From Asterochloris sp. CNOR1 (taxonomy: Eukaryota > Chlorophyta > Trebouxiophyceae > Trebouxiales > Trebouxiaceae): a stretch of 64,000 bases of DNA. Below are positions 1-11,096 of this stretch, one piece after another. The number at the start of each line of letters is the position of its first letter. Within the stretch, counting starts at the first letter, position 1. The position numbers and the translations under genes are program-made. The DNA lies in contig OZ017748.1 in NCBI GenBank assembly GCA_963969365.1, positions 124,001 to 188,000 of the forward strand. Direction: 5' to 3'. Below the pieces are notes generated by a model. That model searched no databases, had not been told where the DNA came from, and saw only the letters and a list, made by a program, of their open reading frames with translations.

Positions 1-433
1 CAGCAGCCCGGCACAGTGCACCAGCAGCATCAGCAGCACCTTGTTGGCTGCCTCTCATGTTACCGAGTCGTGCATCTGTCGGCAGGTCTGTTTGGTCAGG
101 ACAGAGGCGTAGATCTTAGAAGTTGGTTGAAAGAAGATGAGAGTTTGCCAAGGATGCCCAGACCCCTTCTGTCTAGTCCCTGAACGGCTTAGCATGATCT
201 AGTCAGCCTCTGCAAAGCACTCGCTTCTTGCTATGAACTTGACCTATGGTAAGCCATGTGACACCCCGCAACAGGGCGTGAACCTCAAAGGCCTGCTCCG
301 CGACAGAGCCTAGTCACGGTGTTCATGCCCACCGGAAGACTTCTTGAGAGTGTTTGAAGTTTATATCAATGAGCTTAGGCCTGTGTGCCTACCTAGAGCT
401 TTTCAATCTCACTCCATAGGAAGGCAGCCCAGG
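1..433. other. Non-coding stretch
   Basis: I see no open frame with recognisable protein character and no repeat shared with the rest of the window. It may be the 5' flank of the HUH-like gene that follows. Confidence 0.4.
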
Positions 434-1504
434 ATGAAGTCTAAGCCAGGCAGCGGCAAGAGGCAAGACCGCAACTTTGAGATTGTTGTCAACCACATCA
501 CCATCAATGAAGACCTGCTGCCCCAGGTCTCGCGGCAGAGCGTGGCAGCTCTGAAGAATGTCTTTGGACACAACATAAAGAAGTACTCAGGAACCCTTCA
601 CCACAAGCCGGGCAATGACCATGTCCATTTCCTAGTGATGTCTGTGGCTCACAAAACCAAGAGCGCTGTCAAAGCCCGTATTGCTGACTCCATGGCACTC
701 ATCTTTGGCACAGAGACTGGGTCTGTGGAGGTCAAGATGTTCAATGAAAGCAGATGCTGGACCAGCTCACGGCCTGAAGGGGCTTGGCGACTACAGGTCG
801 CTGTACGTGAACACCAATGACCATGAGAATCATTGCCCAAAGGATCCTGAGCAGAGGACAGTGGAGTTCATGTGCGGTGGAGAGTGGGAGATCTCGCATG
901 GAGGCGCCAGAAATGGTGCTTGGGGACAAGGCACTGCGGTGCAGGTGGCCACAGCAGCTATCAAGGCAGGAACTCCAGTGTTGCAGTGCAAGACGTATGA
1001 CGAGTTCCAGCGTCTGCTGGAAGCTGCCGCAGAGAGTGTGGGTTGCACAGAGAGCGCCTGCCAAGGGTGTTGGCCAAGAGCTCTTTTGGCAAAGTGCCAA
1101 AGCTTCAGGAAGGAAACCTGATTTGCAACCCTGCCTATGATGAGGACGAGTTCAAGGCCCTCCCAAAGGAGCAGCAGACTGTCCAGCGGAAGCGCTCCAT
1201 GAAGTACCTGCAAGGCCCCAACGGAAGCCTGCGAGAGGAGTCACTGGTGGTTGCTCATGAATTTTTAGAGGCGCACCCTCCTGACTTTTATCGATTCAGG
1301 CTTCTTCAGCCTGTCAGGAAGTTACAATCTGGACATGGCAACCTTGCAATCGCCAAGCTGAGGCAGCACTATGAGGAGGCATTCATCAATCTGTTTGAGG
1401 CCTACCCACCTCCTGGATGGACGGCTGGTCGTGCGCCAGCAAGGTCATGTGTCAGTTATAACCTGCCGGCAGCTGTCCTTGCTGATGTGATGAAGGCCAG
1501 ATGA
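434..1504 (+). pseudogene. HUH-endonuclease-like replication/transposition protein, frameshifted
   Basis: The first block starts at an ATG (MKSKPGSGKRQDRNFE) and reads into GNDHVHFLV, where HVH fits the metal-binding HUH motif of Rep and transposase nucleases. The protein sense then moves to another frame, which carries DYRSLYVNTNDHEN (a candidate Tyr motif). It moves again to a third block (about 1080-1504) rich in charged residues and ending in a stop. Neither change of frame has a GT-AG intron to explain it, so I read this as a decayed gene with at least two frameshifts. Known: HUH nucleases start rolling-circle replication or transposition, for example in Helitrons and Replitrons. Inference: it is a remnant of a mobile element related to the D5 helicase next door. 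The family call is tentative because only one motif is clear and no helicase domain follows on this strand. Confidence 0.4.
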
Positions 1505-2259
1505 TGCAAGCTTGTTTACAAGATCATGAAGTTGTTTGAATCACCATACCACAGCACAGGTGTGGAGAGCGCACCCACGTACTCACACCGTATGACTCTG
1601 TAACAGATGCACAGATTGCGCGGGTGTAGCCCTTTTCAAGCCCCCAGGAGGTCCTCTTTTGCCACCAGGCATTCAAGTGTAGCCAGTGCCAGGTCCAAAA
1701 AGCCACCACATGTGTGACATGTTTTGGTCAGGCTGGATCCCTCAGTTGATGTCTTCAAGTGGAGTTCAAGTGTTGTGAAGCTTTGTTGTGCAGTGGCTAG
1801 CCAGAAAAGTTTGATTGGCCCAGAGAAAAGGGTTACGCGGGAATGCAGGTCATCGATTCATGTAGACCAAGAGTGTTTCAAGTGTAGTCTGTCAGGGGCA
1901 AGCCTGCAGGCTTGCCCCCCAAGATGACATGTGGTTTTGCGGGGTAAAATCTCACTTCCTGAGTGCCATCTGACACCACTCAGTGAAATGTGAGTTTCAG
2001 CAGTCCAATGTGACTTGCAGAGCAAGAACACGGCACAAAGGTAGAGTACAACAAGGGAGACAAGCCAGATCAAAAGTTTAATACAGATTACATGAAAAGC
2101 AGGCAGAGAAGATCAGCAGAACAGGGGGCAGTGTTGGGCTGTAGCCACACAAGGCTTCAGACAGTTTTTGGTTCCTCTGCTGCATAAATGCAGAGAGGCA
2201 AAGGTCTCACATGTGGCACGTGCTTATGTGGCGTGGCGTGGCTTGAAAGGTGCCAGCAT
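1505..2259. other. Intergenic between converging genes
   Basis: This lies between the 3' ends of the HUH-like gene (+) and the D5 helicase (-). It contains several TTCAAGTG-like words and an AT-richer part near 2000-2090, but no supported gene. Confidence 0.4.
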
Positions 2260-5200
2260 TCAAGCACAGGACTTGGCAGGGCTGCGAGGGCTGCGCCAGC
2301 CCTGATCTGCTCGCTGCTCAAGCTCGACCAGTGACCAGTGCTCTCTGTCCTCGTGAGGCAGCTGAAGCTGATACTGATCCCACAGGCGATTGCCAGAGAA
2401 CCTGCCGTTCCGCTGGGGCTCTATCATGTTATCTACCCATTTCAGCGCCATGTCCCTCTCCCTGAGCAGCTCGCTCTTGAGCTGAAGCGCGCCTGGTGGC
2501 AGGTCGCCAAGCCCGCCAGCCCTGTATGACTGCAGACCCTGCAACAGAAGGTTGAATGTTTTCTCGTGGCAACCATGCCCCTGTTGGAGTCAGTTGCAGA
2601 AACAAAAGAGCAGAGACACACCTTGAGCATGCGAGCCAGCATGTGCACTTTCCAGACTTCAAAGCGCTCCATGCCAAAGCCAGGCTTCTCAATGAACGTG
2701 TGCTCCTCATGGGTGTACTTGTCCATCTCTTGCCGCTTGACAAAGCGTGCACGAAAAGGAAAGAACAGAAGGCGATCCTGGAAAGCCTACATTCAGACAT
2801 GATGCCTCAAGCCCTGGGATCTCATGATGTCCAGTAAAGTGATGACAGTGACACAAAAAAAAGTGTTACAGCAACAACCAGGCGTTAGAAGCATGGCATA
2901 CATATTCCTCAGGTGGGACAGGCATGCACATGCATGATGTCTTCAGCCCTGGCCACTGTTTGCATGGGCCACTGCTACTGACAGCCACCAGAGCCCACCT
3001 GGTTGTTCTTGCTGGCACTGAATGCAGGCAGCTTGTTCCAGTTGCAGGCAAGGATTGGGGTGCCGTGCCAGCGGAAGCTATCCTTGGTCCTTCCTCCACA
3101 AGCTCTCACCCTGCATGGACCACCTGAATGCCTCAACATGCATGCCAGCATCCCACAGCAGCATGGAAGCAAAGCACTCACGTCAGCTTGAAGCCTCCAC
3201 CACACATGTCCAGCAGCAGAGGGATGTCAAAAGGCTTGTCGGGGCTTGGCTCCTCCACCAGCACCAGCCGTATCCTGTCAAACGGCAGCCAGCCCTCTGA
3301 GTGCTGTGGGACAGCAAGACCTTGCTCAGTGCCAATGTCAGAAGCGTGGACGCAGGGAGCAACGAGTCCACTCTGGAAGCCCACCTCATTTATGTCTCTG
3401 TCAAACTTTGCCTGATAGAAAAGCTTAGGCTTGGCATCGTGAGCGTACTGCCTGTCCCCCATGGCCATGCACAGCAATCTCAGTAGAGTGGACTTGCCAT
3501 TAAACCCTACAGCAGCATAGCAACATCATGAAGGCAGATGCAGGGGAGCAGTGCAGGAAAGATCTTGACTGCCTTGCACAACATAGAAGCGTGAGCATCA
3601 GCTTACCTCCGCGCTTGTCGGTGAAGATAGCCAGGTATTTCTCCTGGTGACTGCCAAGCATGGCATAGCCCAGGTACCGCAGCAGCAGATCTCGCTCCTC
3701 TGGCACAGGAAAGATCTGGGCCAGGAAGTCACCGAACTCTCGCTCAGCGTCTGGGTCGAGATTCAGGGGCTGCCCAGGGTTTGCTGGATCAAAGCTGGGC
3801 CACTCATAGCCCACTGACCTGCTCACATAGTCCGCAGGCAAGCCCTGCCGCGGCAGGCCGGTGACCTGCATAAGGTGAGCTCAGAATCAATGCAGCCCAT
3901 GTTGTCTCACTTCTGCATGGCAAGAGCACTCACCAGATCCACCACGCAGTTCTCCATGCCCAGGAGGTCAGGGTTGGCGTCCATGTGATGATCAACCTGA
4001 GCATCTGCCAGCTGCAAGACTGCAGTCCTCTTGAGACTGCTGATGAAGTTGGCCTTTCGCAGATTCCTCAGGGCCAGAGTGAGACTGTCATCATAGAACT
4101 GCAGAGCTGGACACAGATATGTCACACAGCATCCAGTGGGCACCACAGATATGCCACGACAGCAGGCCATGCAGAGCAACAAAGAGACTACGTGCAGGCA
4201 GGCACTCTTTGAGAACAAGACATGGTAAGATCTGTGACCAACCTTGCATGGCTCCAGAAGGTCAATGAGGGTGTTCTGCAGGTCCCTTTGCATCTGCAGC
4301 TCCTCAACGAGTCGCCACCGGCTGCCAGAAAACCTGAACACCTGACCAGAAGTGCCACAGAGGTAGCGCTGTGGGTACACCTGCCTTGGCAAGGGCACCT
4401 TGTGAAGGAGTGGCATATGGAGCAGAGTACAGGTCATGCAACGCCGTTCAGCAGCGGCACGCACCTTGTCAAACAGCTTCCAGAGAGGTAGATCTGTCTC
4501 AGGGTACTCAAGAAGCTCAGACAACAGCAGAGGTCCCACAACAACAAGCTGGGGTTCTGCCTCAGGTGTGTCAACCCTGCATGGAGCGCAGCGGTGCTTG
4601 TCCTGCCTTGCCAGTCCTCACAGTGCAGCCAAGAGGACTCAGTTTGCATACCACAGCGATACTTGCAGCCATGGGTCCTTGCCTGTAGTGCCCTGGCAGC
4701 TGCAGTCTTGTTGCTGAGTGCGATGCGAACTTGAAGACGCCTCCCACAGGCACAAGTGGAGCCTGGAAGGGGATTTCTACTCGCTGACTGCAGGGATCAA
4801 ATCCTAGCAGAGGCAGGCCCTTTTTGTTTGCATGCTCCCAGCTGTCACGCACAGCCAGTTTGAAGCTCAACGGACGCCCAGCACGGCGCAGGCAAGCTGC
4901 GACAACTTCTGCACTGAATTCAGGGGTGCCCGCGTAGCACTCTGAGGAGCCACGCACGCACGGGCCGCCGACTTCGCTCCACCCTGTCACCTGCAGATAG
5001 GTGGAACATTGACTGAGACTACAGCACTGTCACCACCGGCCACTGAGTTCCAAGCTCACCTTCCAGGTCGGCTCATGACTGCGCCTGGCAGCGACGCTGT
5101 CACTGGGCTCTTGTGCGTTGCCCTCACAACACATCTGACTGAGCTCCTCAGCACTCCCCTCAAGCTGCTGGCTCAGGCTGGAGCATGTCGCACCACAGAT

Positions 5201-5434
5201 CGGGCACTGGCTGACAGATGCTGTGAAAGTCAGCCTGATGTCCCTGAGGCCTCGCTTCTCAGCGCTATCTGGGACAAATATGCGGCGGCGCATGGAGTCA
5301 GCTATGAACGAAATGTTCAGACTGCATCCTGCATCGCTCAGGAAGCCGCAGCCCTCAAGCAGCTCTGTCAGCTCATCAACTTCGAGACCTTTGAGGCGAT
5401 AAGGCAGGTACTCGAGCTCGTCTGGCAGGTCCAT
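2260..5434 (-). CDS. D5-like primase-helicase (SF3 helicase), multi-exon
   Basis: Role: ATP-dependent DNA helicase of superfamily 3, joined to a D5-type N-terminal region. Such proteins replicate viruses, plasmids and large transposons. Start is the ATG at 5434. Exons I can join are 5434-5060, 4990-~4690, 4576-~4240 (holding a probable small intron at about 4395-4478), ~4105-3936, 3869-3607, 3506-3182, ~3113-3001, ~2778-2626 and ~2544-2260. Order of signals: a Cys pair SQCPICG, then D5_N-like text (DANPDLLGMENCVVDL), then FGDFLAQIFPVPEERDLLL and LGYAMLGSHQEKYLAIF. Walker A GFNGKSTLLRLL comes directly after a splice junction, followed by an acidic LVLVEEPSPD, motif C PILACNWNKLPAFSAS, and the D5 C-terminal RDRLLFFPFRARFVKR. 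All key helicase motifs look intact. The intron near 4690 appears to use a GC donor. Many spliceosomal introns mean the gene is long resident in, or adapted to, a eukaryotic nucleus. No primase catalytic motif is clear. Confidence 0.85.
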
Positions 5435-5461
5435 AGAGCTGCAGAGACTCGACCGACCTCT

Positions 5462-5722
5462 TCGACTTTCCTTATATGTTTGACCAGGCCTGGTGACAGC
5501 ATCTAAGCACCCCTGACCAGTGGGTCAAAGGGGACGGAGCCATGGGAGCTCTTTGTGGGGCATGAAAGCACCGACACAAAGGACACACAGGACACAACGA
5601 AATCAACCCAGCATACTCAGCAAGCTCATGAGTTTGCTCCAGGCACCCGAGCAGACTGCATGCTTGCCAGCAGCTGCAGCCCTGGCAGGCTGTGTCCTTT
5701 GTGTCTGTGTGTCTGGGAATCT
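5462..5722 (+). repeat. ~250-bp interspersed repeat, copy 1 (MITE-like end)
   Basis: This begins with a CTTCCTTATATGT-like block plus TTGACCAGGC and ends with TGTGTCCTTTGTGTCTGTG. The inner ~150 bp is bounded by imperfect inverted repeats: ACACAAAGGACACACAGGAC on the left and its near reverse complement on the right. Two further copies follow at 6962-7212 and 7287-7512. It carries no coding capacity. Confidence 0.75.
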
Positions 5723-6072
5723 GTCAATCACAGATCTGCCCGCTGGCAGCATTATCCTCAATGGCAACAGTCTCAACAGCCCTGCTGGGCTGTGAGCCCC
5801 ACCATGCTCATGCAGTTCAGGGTGGCGTTCTGCTGCCGGGCTAGATGGCAGAGCTCCCACACCTAAGCACATGGGACCTTGGTGTGCGCCACAAAGTGTC
5901 CTCGCTGCTCACTGGGTGCTGGCAGGCAGGGCAGCGGTATGGCACCTACTCCTCATGGCAGAAAGTGGCACACTGGCACATGCCTATCCTCTAGGTGGCG
6001 AAATGCCTAAATGTTCACTTGTATATCACTTGAATCATGGAGCCACTTCAGTCTTCATAAGACATACCGCAA
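5723..6072. other. Non-coding stretch
   Basis: I see no supported gene or repeat. It forms the 3' flank of the small minus-strand gene that ends at 6073. Confidence 0.4.
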
Positions 6073-6630
6073 TCACTCAAAAGGAAGAGGAGCAGACCGC
6101 CTGATGACCACAGTGAGGCTGCTAATTGTGCCACGGGAATGTGTGGGAGTGAGGCCGCCGAACCACGCACAGCATGGACCCAGGTCGCAAATCCTTGTTT
6201 CAGGGGAAATGCCGCTCTCTGGAATTGTTGGCAACTTGGCATTGTAAATCTCGAAAATGCCTTCCATCAGCTCCTTGACTGTTAAAGGCATGCCTGAAGC
6301 GCCAATGGACTTCGTGAACCGGCCGTGGCCATATGGGGTTAGATCCCAAGTGATGCTCAGCGGGTGTTCAGCCACAAGCACATTGAAGTGTGCCTCGTCC
6401 AATGGGTCCATTGTGACGCGATCCCTCACTCTGAAGGTGTCATCGTTCATGCAAAAATTGAAGCCACTGCCGTCATTGAATGTGCACATGTCCCTGCCCA
6501 GAGCCAGCTTGCATGATGTCTGTTGAAGGTGCCTCACTGACCTTTGAAGGCTGTCAACCTGCTTCTCCAGGTCCAGCATGCGGTCCATGCACATGGTGAC
6601 AAAAGCTGCATTGGGAGTCTCAGGCACCAT
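6073..6630 (-). CDS. Uncharacterised 185-residue protein with coiled coil
   Basis: Single exon, start ATG at 6630 (MVPETPNAAFVT), stop TGA at 6073-6075. Residues ~15-40 form a short amphipathic coiled coil (LDLEKQVDSLQRSVRHLQ). The rest is a compact domain containing HPLSITWDLTPYGHGRF, GMPLTVKELMEGIFEIYNA and a closing DLGPCCAWFGGL...GTISSLTVVI. This loosely resembles the DUF6699 pattern (a conserved strand, then LTVRxLLxxIxxxY, then a glycine-rich end), but that is an impression, not a search result. It sits between the D5 helicase and the YR, all on the minus strand and framed by copies of the 250-bp repeat. This suggests cargo of the same element. Lack of introns sets it apart from its neighbours. 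Function unknown. Confidence 0.55.
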   Translation of the reverse strand: MVPETPNAAFVTMCMDRMLDLEKQVDSLQRSVRHLQQTSCKLALGRDMCTFNDGSGFNFCMNDDTFRVRDRVTMDPLDEAHFNVLVAEHPLSITWDLTPYGHGRFTKSIGASGMPLTVKELMEGIFEIYNAKLPTIPESGISPETRICDLGPCCAWFGGLTPTHSRGTISSLTVVIRRSAPLPFE

Positions 6631-6716
6631 GACGTTTTGCCAAGACAAGCAAAACCCTTGTCTCTAAGCCGTTCACTTCAACACAGAGAACTGTGCTTGG
6701 GGGCTCACTGAGGGTT

Positions 6717-6925
6717 CTGATGCCCCAGGGTGCAGAACAACGTGCGACAATGTGAGCCAAGGCCAGCAGAAGGACATCAGATTTGCATCACACTGCTGCT
6801 GCGCACCTTCCAGCCCCTTGGCAATAAATACAACACGCTGGCCTGCTGGAGAACTTGCTACCCCAGGCTGCAGAATGATGTGCGACATTGGGAGCCACGG
6901 CCTGCAGAAGGTAAGCAGATTGTTG
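6717..6925 (+). repeat. Imperfect tandem duplication, ~130-bp period
   Basis: Two related blocks (about 6717-6790 and 6850-6925) share CCCCAGG.TGCAGAA, GTGCGACA.TG and GCC.GCAGAAGG in the same order. They are non-coding and lie between the small gene and repeat copy 2. Confidence 0.6.
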
Positions 6926-6961
6926 TTTGTCATTTGCTGGCTTGGGAGGACTGACATCTTT

Positions 6962-7212
6962 GAGCTTCCTTATATGTGTTGACCAGGCCCTGTGACAGCA
7001 CCTGAGCCCCTGCCAGTGGCTCAAGTGGAAGGGGAGCCATGAAAGAGCTCTAAATGAGGCATCAAAGCACTGACACGACGGACACACAGGACACAAGGAA
7101 ATCACCCCAGCATACTCAGCTGCTCATGAGTTTGCTCCAGGCACCCAAGCAGACTGCATGTTTGCCAGCAGCTGCAGCCCTGGAAGGCTGTGTCCTCTGT
7201 GTCTGTGTGTCT
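6962..7212 (+). repeat. ~250-bp interspersed repeat, copy 2
   Basis: It matches copy 1 along its length, including the CTTCCTTATATGTGTTGACC start and the GGACACACAGGACACA / TGTGTCCTCTGTGTCTGTG inverted ends. Small indels separate the copies, so insertion or duplication is not very recent. Confidence 0.75.
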
Positions 7213-7286
7213 CTCTGAGGTATGGCTTGGGAGGACTGACATAGCAAATCAGATGACATCATGTGGTGTAAGCAGAAGCCACACAC

Positions 7287-7512
7287 ACAAACTTCCTTAT
7301 GTGTGTTGACCACGCATGATGGCAGCACCTGAGCCCCTGCCAGTGGCTCAAGTGGAAGGAGCGTCATGAAAGCGCTCTAAAACAGGACACCATGAGTTCA
7401 CCCCAGCGTACCCAGCAAGCTCATGAGTCTGCTCCAGGCACCTGGGCAGACTGCATGCTGGCCAACAGCTGCAGCCCTGGAAGGCTGTGTCCTCTGTGTC
7501 TGTGTGTCTCAA
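7287..7512 (+). repeat. ~250-bp interspersed repeat, copy 3
   Basis: Third copy, beginning only ~75 bp after copy 2 ends. It has lost part of its left inverted end but keeps AGCTGCAGCCCTGGAAGGCT and TGTGTCCTCTGTGTCTGTG. Confidence 0.75.
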
Positions 7513-7599
7513 TGAGGCATGGAGATGGATTGGGAGGTGGCACATGGATGGCCTCATGCCAATCTGAGAGGGGGAGGACTGGCCAAAGCCACCTGGCGT

Positions 7600-7830
7600 T
7601 CCCCATTGCACCAGGGCATCACTGCTGCAGCATGTGATGACGAAAAGTAGTTTGTTGCCTTCCTGACCTTTGAGCATCTTGCTGGTCCTCCCAGTGACAG
7701 TGTTGTGTTGTAGCTGGAAAGGTACCTGCTTTTTACTGAGCCTTCTTAAAGCCCCACAGGCCCTGATCAGGGCATTGGCCTTAAGGCTGCCACTCAAAAT
7801 CACTTCAAGCTGATATTTCAGCCTAGACAT
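7600..7830 (-). CDS. Possible exon, unrecognised
   Basis: An open frame from an ATG at 7830 reads MSRLKYQLEVILSGSLKANA and stays open into repeat copy 3. The first ~70 residues have a plausible helical character, but nothing fixes the splice sites or a family. It may be a downstream exon of the recombinase gene or a chance frame. Confidence 0.2.
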
Positions 7831-8094
7831 TGTTATTTTTTGCTGAGTGCCACTCGGTCCACTCTCCAAGATGCTTGCCAGGGGTGATGTGACGCTAGGT
7901 GTGTAGACCAAGAGAGCAGGCCTCAAGGGGCTTGCCCTGGCGGGAGGTATGCGTGTCTGTAGAATGAATCCGCACTTTCTGAATGATGATCAGAACCTCT
8001 CAGAACATGACTTTAAGCAGAAAAGAGTGACCTGTTCATGTAAATGGCGGTAGGCATTGTCAATCGAAGAGTCAGCTCACAATTAAAGACTTGC

Positions 8095-11074
8095 TCAGCC
8101 GCTCTGCTTACGCTTGCCAAGCAATTTGTAATCACTGTTGTACCTGCTGCATAGCTGCTGCAGTGAGCTGACTGTCCTGGTGGCAGGGATGCGTTCACGT
8201 TCCAGTTCTAAAGCCCCAACCACGGCTGCCATGGTGCTTCCCAAGGCAGCCATCCGGTTTCTGACCTCAGCAGCAAGGCCGTTCTTGAATCTTGAGAAGG
8301 CCTTGCTGCTGGCCCTTGCTTCTTTCTTGCTGCCATGCCACCTGCGGAGGTCTGAAGGCACCGCTGAGATCTTGGCAAACGCCTCGAATGCTGCTGGGAC
8401 TGTTTGAAAATCTGAGAGCCGCCAGACCTGCACTTCACAAGGGGAAGGGTCTGACCATTACGCAGTTGCTCAAGCTGAAAGGCAACTGACTGCACACCTG
8501 CTTCTCGGCCAGAAAGGAGTCCCTCTCATCCGGGGCGTTCAGCACACTGAGGGACTGTGGCGGCAGAGCAATGCCATAGCTGGTCTGTGAAGCCAGTGGC
8601 ACACGTGGGATGGGTTTGGCTGCTGCCGGGTTCTGAAGGCCAGATAGAGGCACCTGAGGCGGCATCACCACTGGGGCAAAAGGCATTGGCGTGGCCTCCT
8701 TTCCACCCAGCGTCTTGAAGAAGAAAGCCTGCGACATGGAAGGGCAAAAGTTCAGAGCATGCATGTTCAACTACAACACCTAGGGGGCTGCAGCGCTCAC
8801 CGTTGGGTTGGTGAACAACAAATTCCTGTCGTTGAGAACTGCCTCAGCAGCAATGTGTTTGTCCCACGTCTCCTGCCGCAGCTGCTTGCCTGCAGTGCTC
8901 TGCAGAAGGCGACTGGCGGCTGGCGGGATGGTGCGGAGCCACTGGTCCCCATATGAGTCGATCCTCAAGCTGGCATTCTGCACAAACACTTGCCGCAGGT
9001 GGGCGATAGCCCTCAAGGGCGCCAGCAAAGGATGTGCAGGGTGGGATCGCATGCCAGCTTGGCGCAGGAGCACTGTCAAGCCTGGGATGATGCGGTCCAG
9101 CACATCCTCCTCAGCCTGCAGAACACAAGTGGAAAAGTCCCCCCCTTCCCCAATCTTGGTGATCTGCGTGAGAAGCATTGGCACTGCAATGACCTTACCT
9201 CAAAATCAGCCTGGCCCAAACGATGATTCTCGTGCCAGTCCCGTCCCCAACCAGCCAGCCTGTGGGCTGTGTCCGGGTCAAAAATGCAGTACAGGTCTGT
9301 GGTGTCAGACTCATGCCTGCAAGGCACAGAACTGGTCAGCTGGGGACAACTCTGTTCAGAATGCACAGCATGGCCAGAGTTGCCCACCTTGCCGCCATCT
9401 TGATCTCCGCTTTGTTGATGCCCACGCTCTTAGCTGCCTCCACACCATGCTTCTTGAACTTGTGGCTGACTTCGCCTTTGGCGGAGTAACCATCAAGCCT
9501 GCCACAGGGCACACCTGCAGTGTAGCAAGCCACAATTTTCATCGACAGCCGTGTCCAAAAGCTGCAGCATTGACGCACTGGCTCACCAGCAAGTTCAAAC
9601 GCCTGCCGAAGGTGAACGTTGAGGGTCTCTCCAGTCATGGGCTGGTTCCCCTGCATGCTAGGGGCGGCAACAATGAACTTGGCCAGATCCTCAAGTTTGA
9701 TGCCCCGGTGGAAGGTGGCGACAGCCAGGTCGGCCAGCGCTGCCTGAGGACAGATGCGATGGTCTCGGTACCTGTGGCAGAAGAGGCATTGTGATACAAT
9801 ACACACTGCAGCACACCGCCCAACTGCGTCTGACAGCAAGAATGCGCATACCTCACGACACCAGGAATATCCACTTGCCCAGGCTTCACAGTCGTCCCCT
9901 GCATGCTGCCAAAGAGAATTGCCACAGAGGGCGCTGGGCCCACACTGTCCTGCGTCCGCAGTGCCAGGCAGCTCCAGGGAAGCTTGCGCAGGTCATCAGA
10001 GCGGCCTAATGTGGCTGGCATGAACGTCATTGCCATCCTCAGCAGAAAGGCCCACTGCCACTGCTTCTGCTGAAACGCTGCCTGCAGGGACTGGCGAAGC
10101 TGCCCTGCGCTCAGTGCGGCATCCACCTGCAGATTTAAGCAACAAGCTGGTGTCAGACACGCCACCACTCTGTTTGCACAAGACGCTCTGACCAGGTCGT
10201 TACCCACCTGAGCTGCCACTTGCGCATTGAGGTTCTCAGCCTGCATCTCCCTGCCACGTGCACGGACCAAGTCCCTGACTGCCTGGATCTCCAGGGGTGC
10301 AGGTACATCTGAGGTGATGCGGCCCTGTGCGTACTGCTCTCTGCGGACTTCCTTGAGGTGGCATAGATAATCACTGCATGCACCAGGCCAAAGTTGGGGA
10401 GGGCAGGATATGAGCGCAGCTCAGACACAGCAGTGGAGTGGCCTCTCACCCCACGCTGCTGAACGAGTAGCGAGCCCCATTATGCTGCACTGCCTCATCC
10501 ACAAGCCACACCGAGAACTCAAGAATCTGGCCTGAGACATGAGGTCGCCATCAGGGTACCGGTGCGCCTCCTGCTCACAGTATCTCTGCAGGACCACATG
10601 TGTGTCAGTGACATGGCCTTGAAAGCCTCAAGGACGCCATAAGAACAGGTTTCAAGGCCATGCGGTGCCTACCTTCCAGAGCTTGGCAGCAGACTTTTCA
10701 GCCTGGACTGTGTTCTGTGGCTTAGCCGCAGCATGACGTGCATTGATCCCCTGGGTGATGCATAGGATTTGAGCTTCCTCCTCAGGCGTGTTAGGCATGG
10801 CTGCTGCCAAGCCAACTGCTGTTTCTGAGACTGGTGTTCCATTCTGCTGGCCCCAAGTCTCTAAACTGTGCACACCAGCCGGCACTGGCTGGAGATCATC
10901 CACCAGTCCAGACAGGTGTCTGCAGGCTTGGTCAATGGCTGCTCTGAGGGAATGTGGGCTGTTTGGGCAGCAGCTGGCACGCAGTTGTGCTATGTAGTCC
11001 TCAGCCAGCCCCAGGCTGATGACATGGTTGATGTAGCTGCTGTACTCAGCAGATGGCACCTGGTAGTGCTGCAT
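8095..11074 (-). pseudogene. Crypton/NDC10-like tyrosine recombinase (YR), copy 1, one frameshift
   Basis: Role: DNA cutting and rejoining for transposition. Start is the ATG at 11074 (MQHYQVPSAEYSSY); stop is at 8095. Exons: 11074-10673, ~10588-10450, ~10345-10208, 10131-~9850, ~9772-9584, ~9517-9389, ~9318-9201, then ~9118-8095 in three or four pieces. Catalytic features in order: Arg box in TLGRSDDLRKLPWS; SHKFKKHG in the HxxR position (H present, R replaced by K); KMAARW; and nucleophile candidate Tyr in DTTDLYCIFD. The downstream part PGLTVLLRQAG resembles the tail of Crypton YRs (NDC10_II-like). In exon 2 the frame breaks near 10530. Relative to copy 2 there is one base fewer after MSQA, and the sense continues one frame over as ILEFSVWLVDEA. 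The gene is therefore either inactive or carries a sequencing error. It is divergent from the nuclease-kinase gene at 11370. Confidence 0.75.
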
Positions 11075-11096
11075 GAAGGGGTGGGTCGATCTGGTT

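Noticed and set aside
8808-9794. Plus-strand 328-codon open frame
   Set aside because: It is antisense to several YR exons and shows no domain character.
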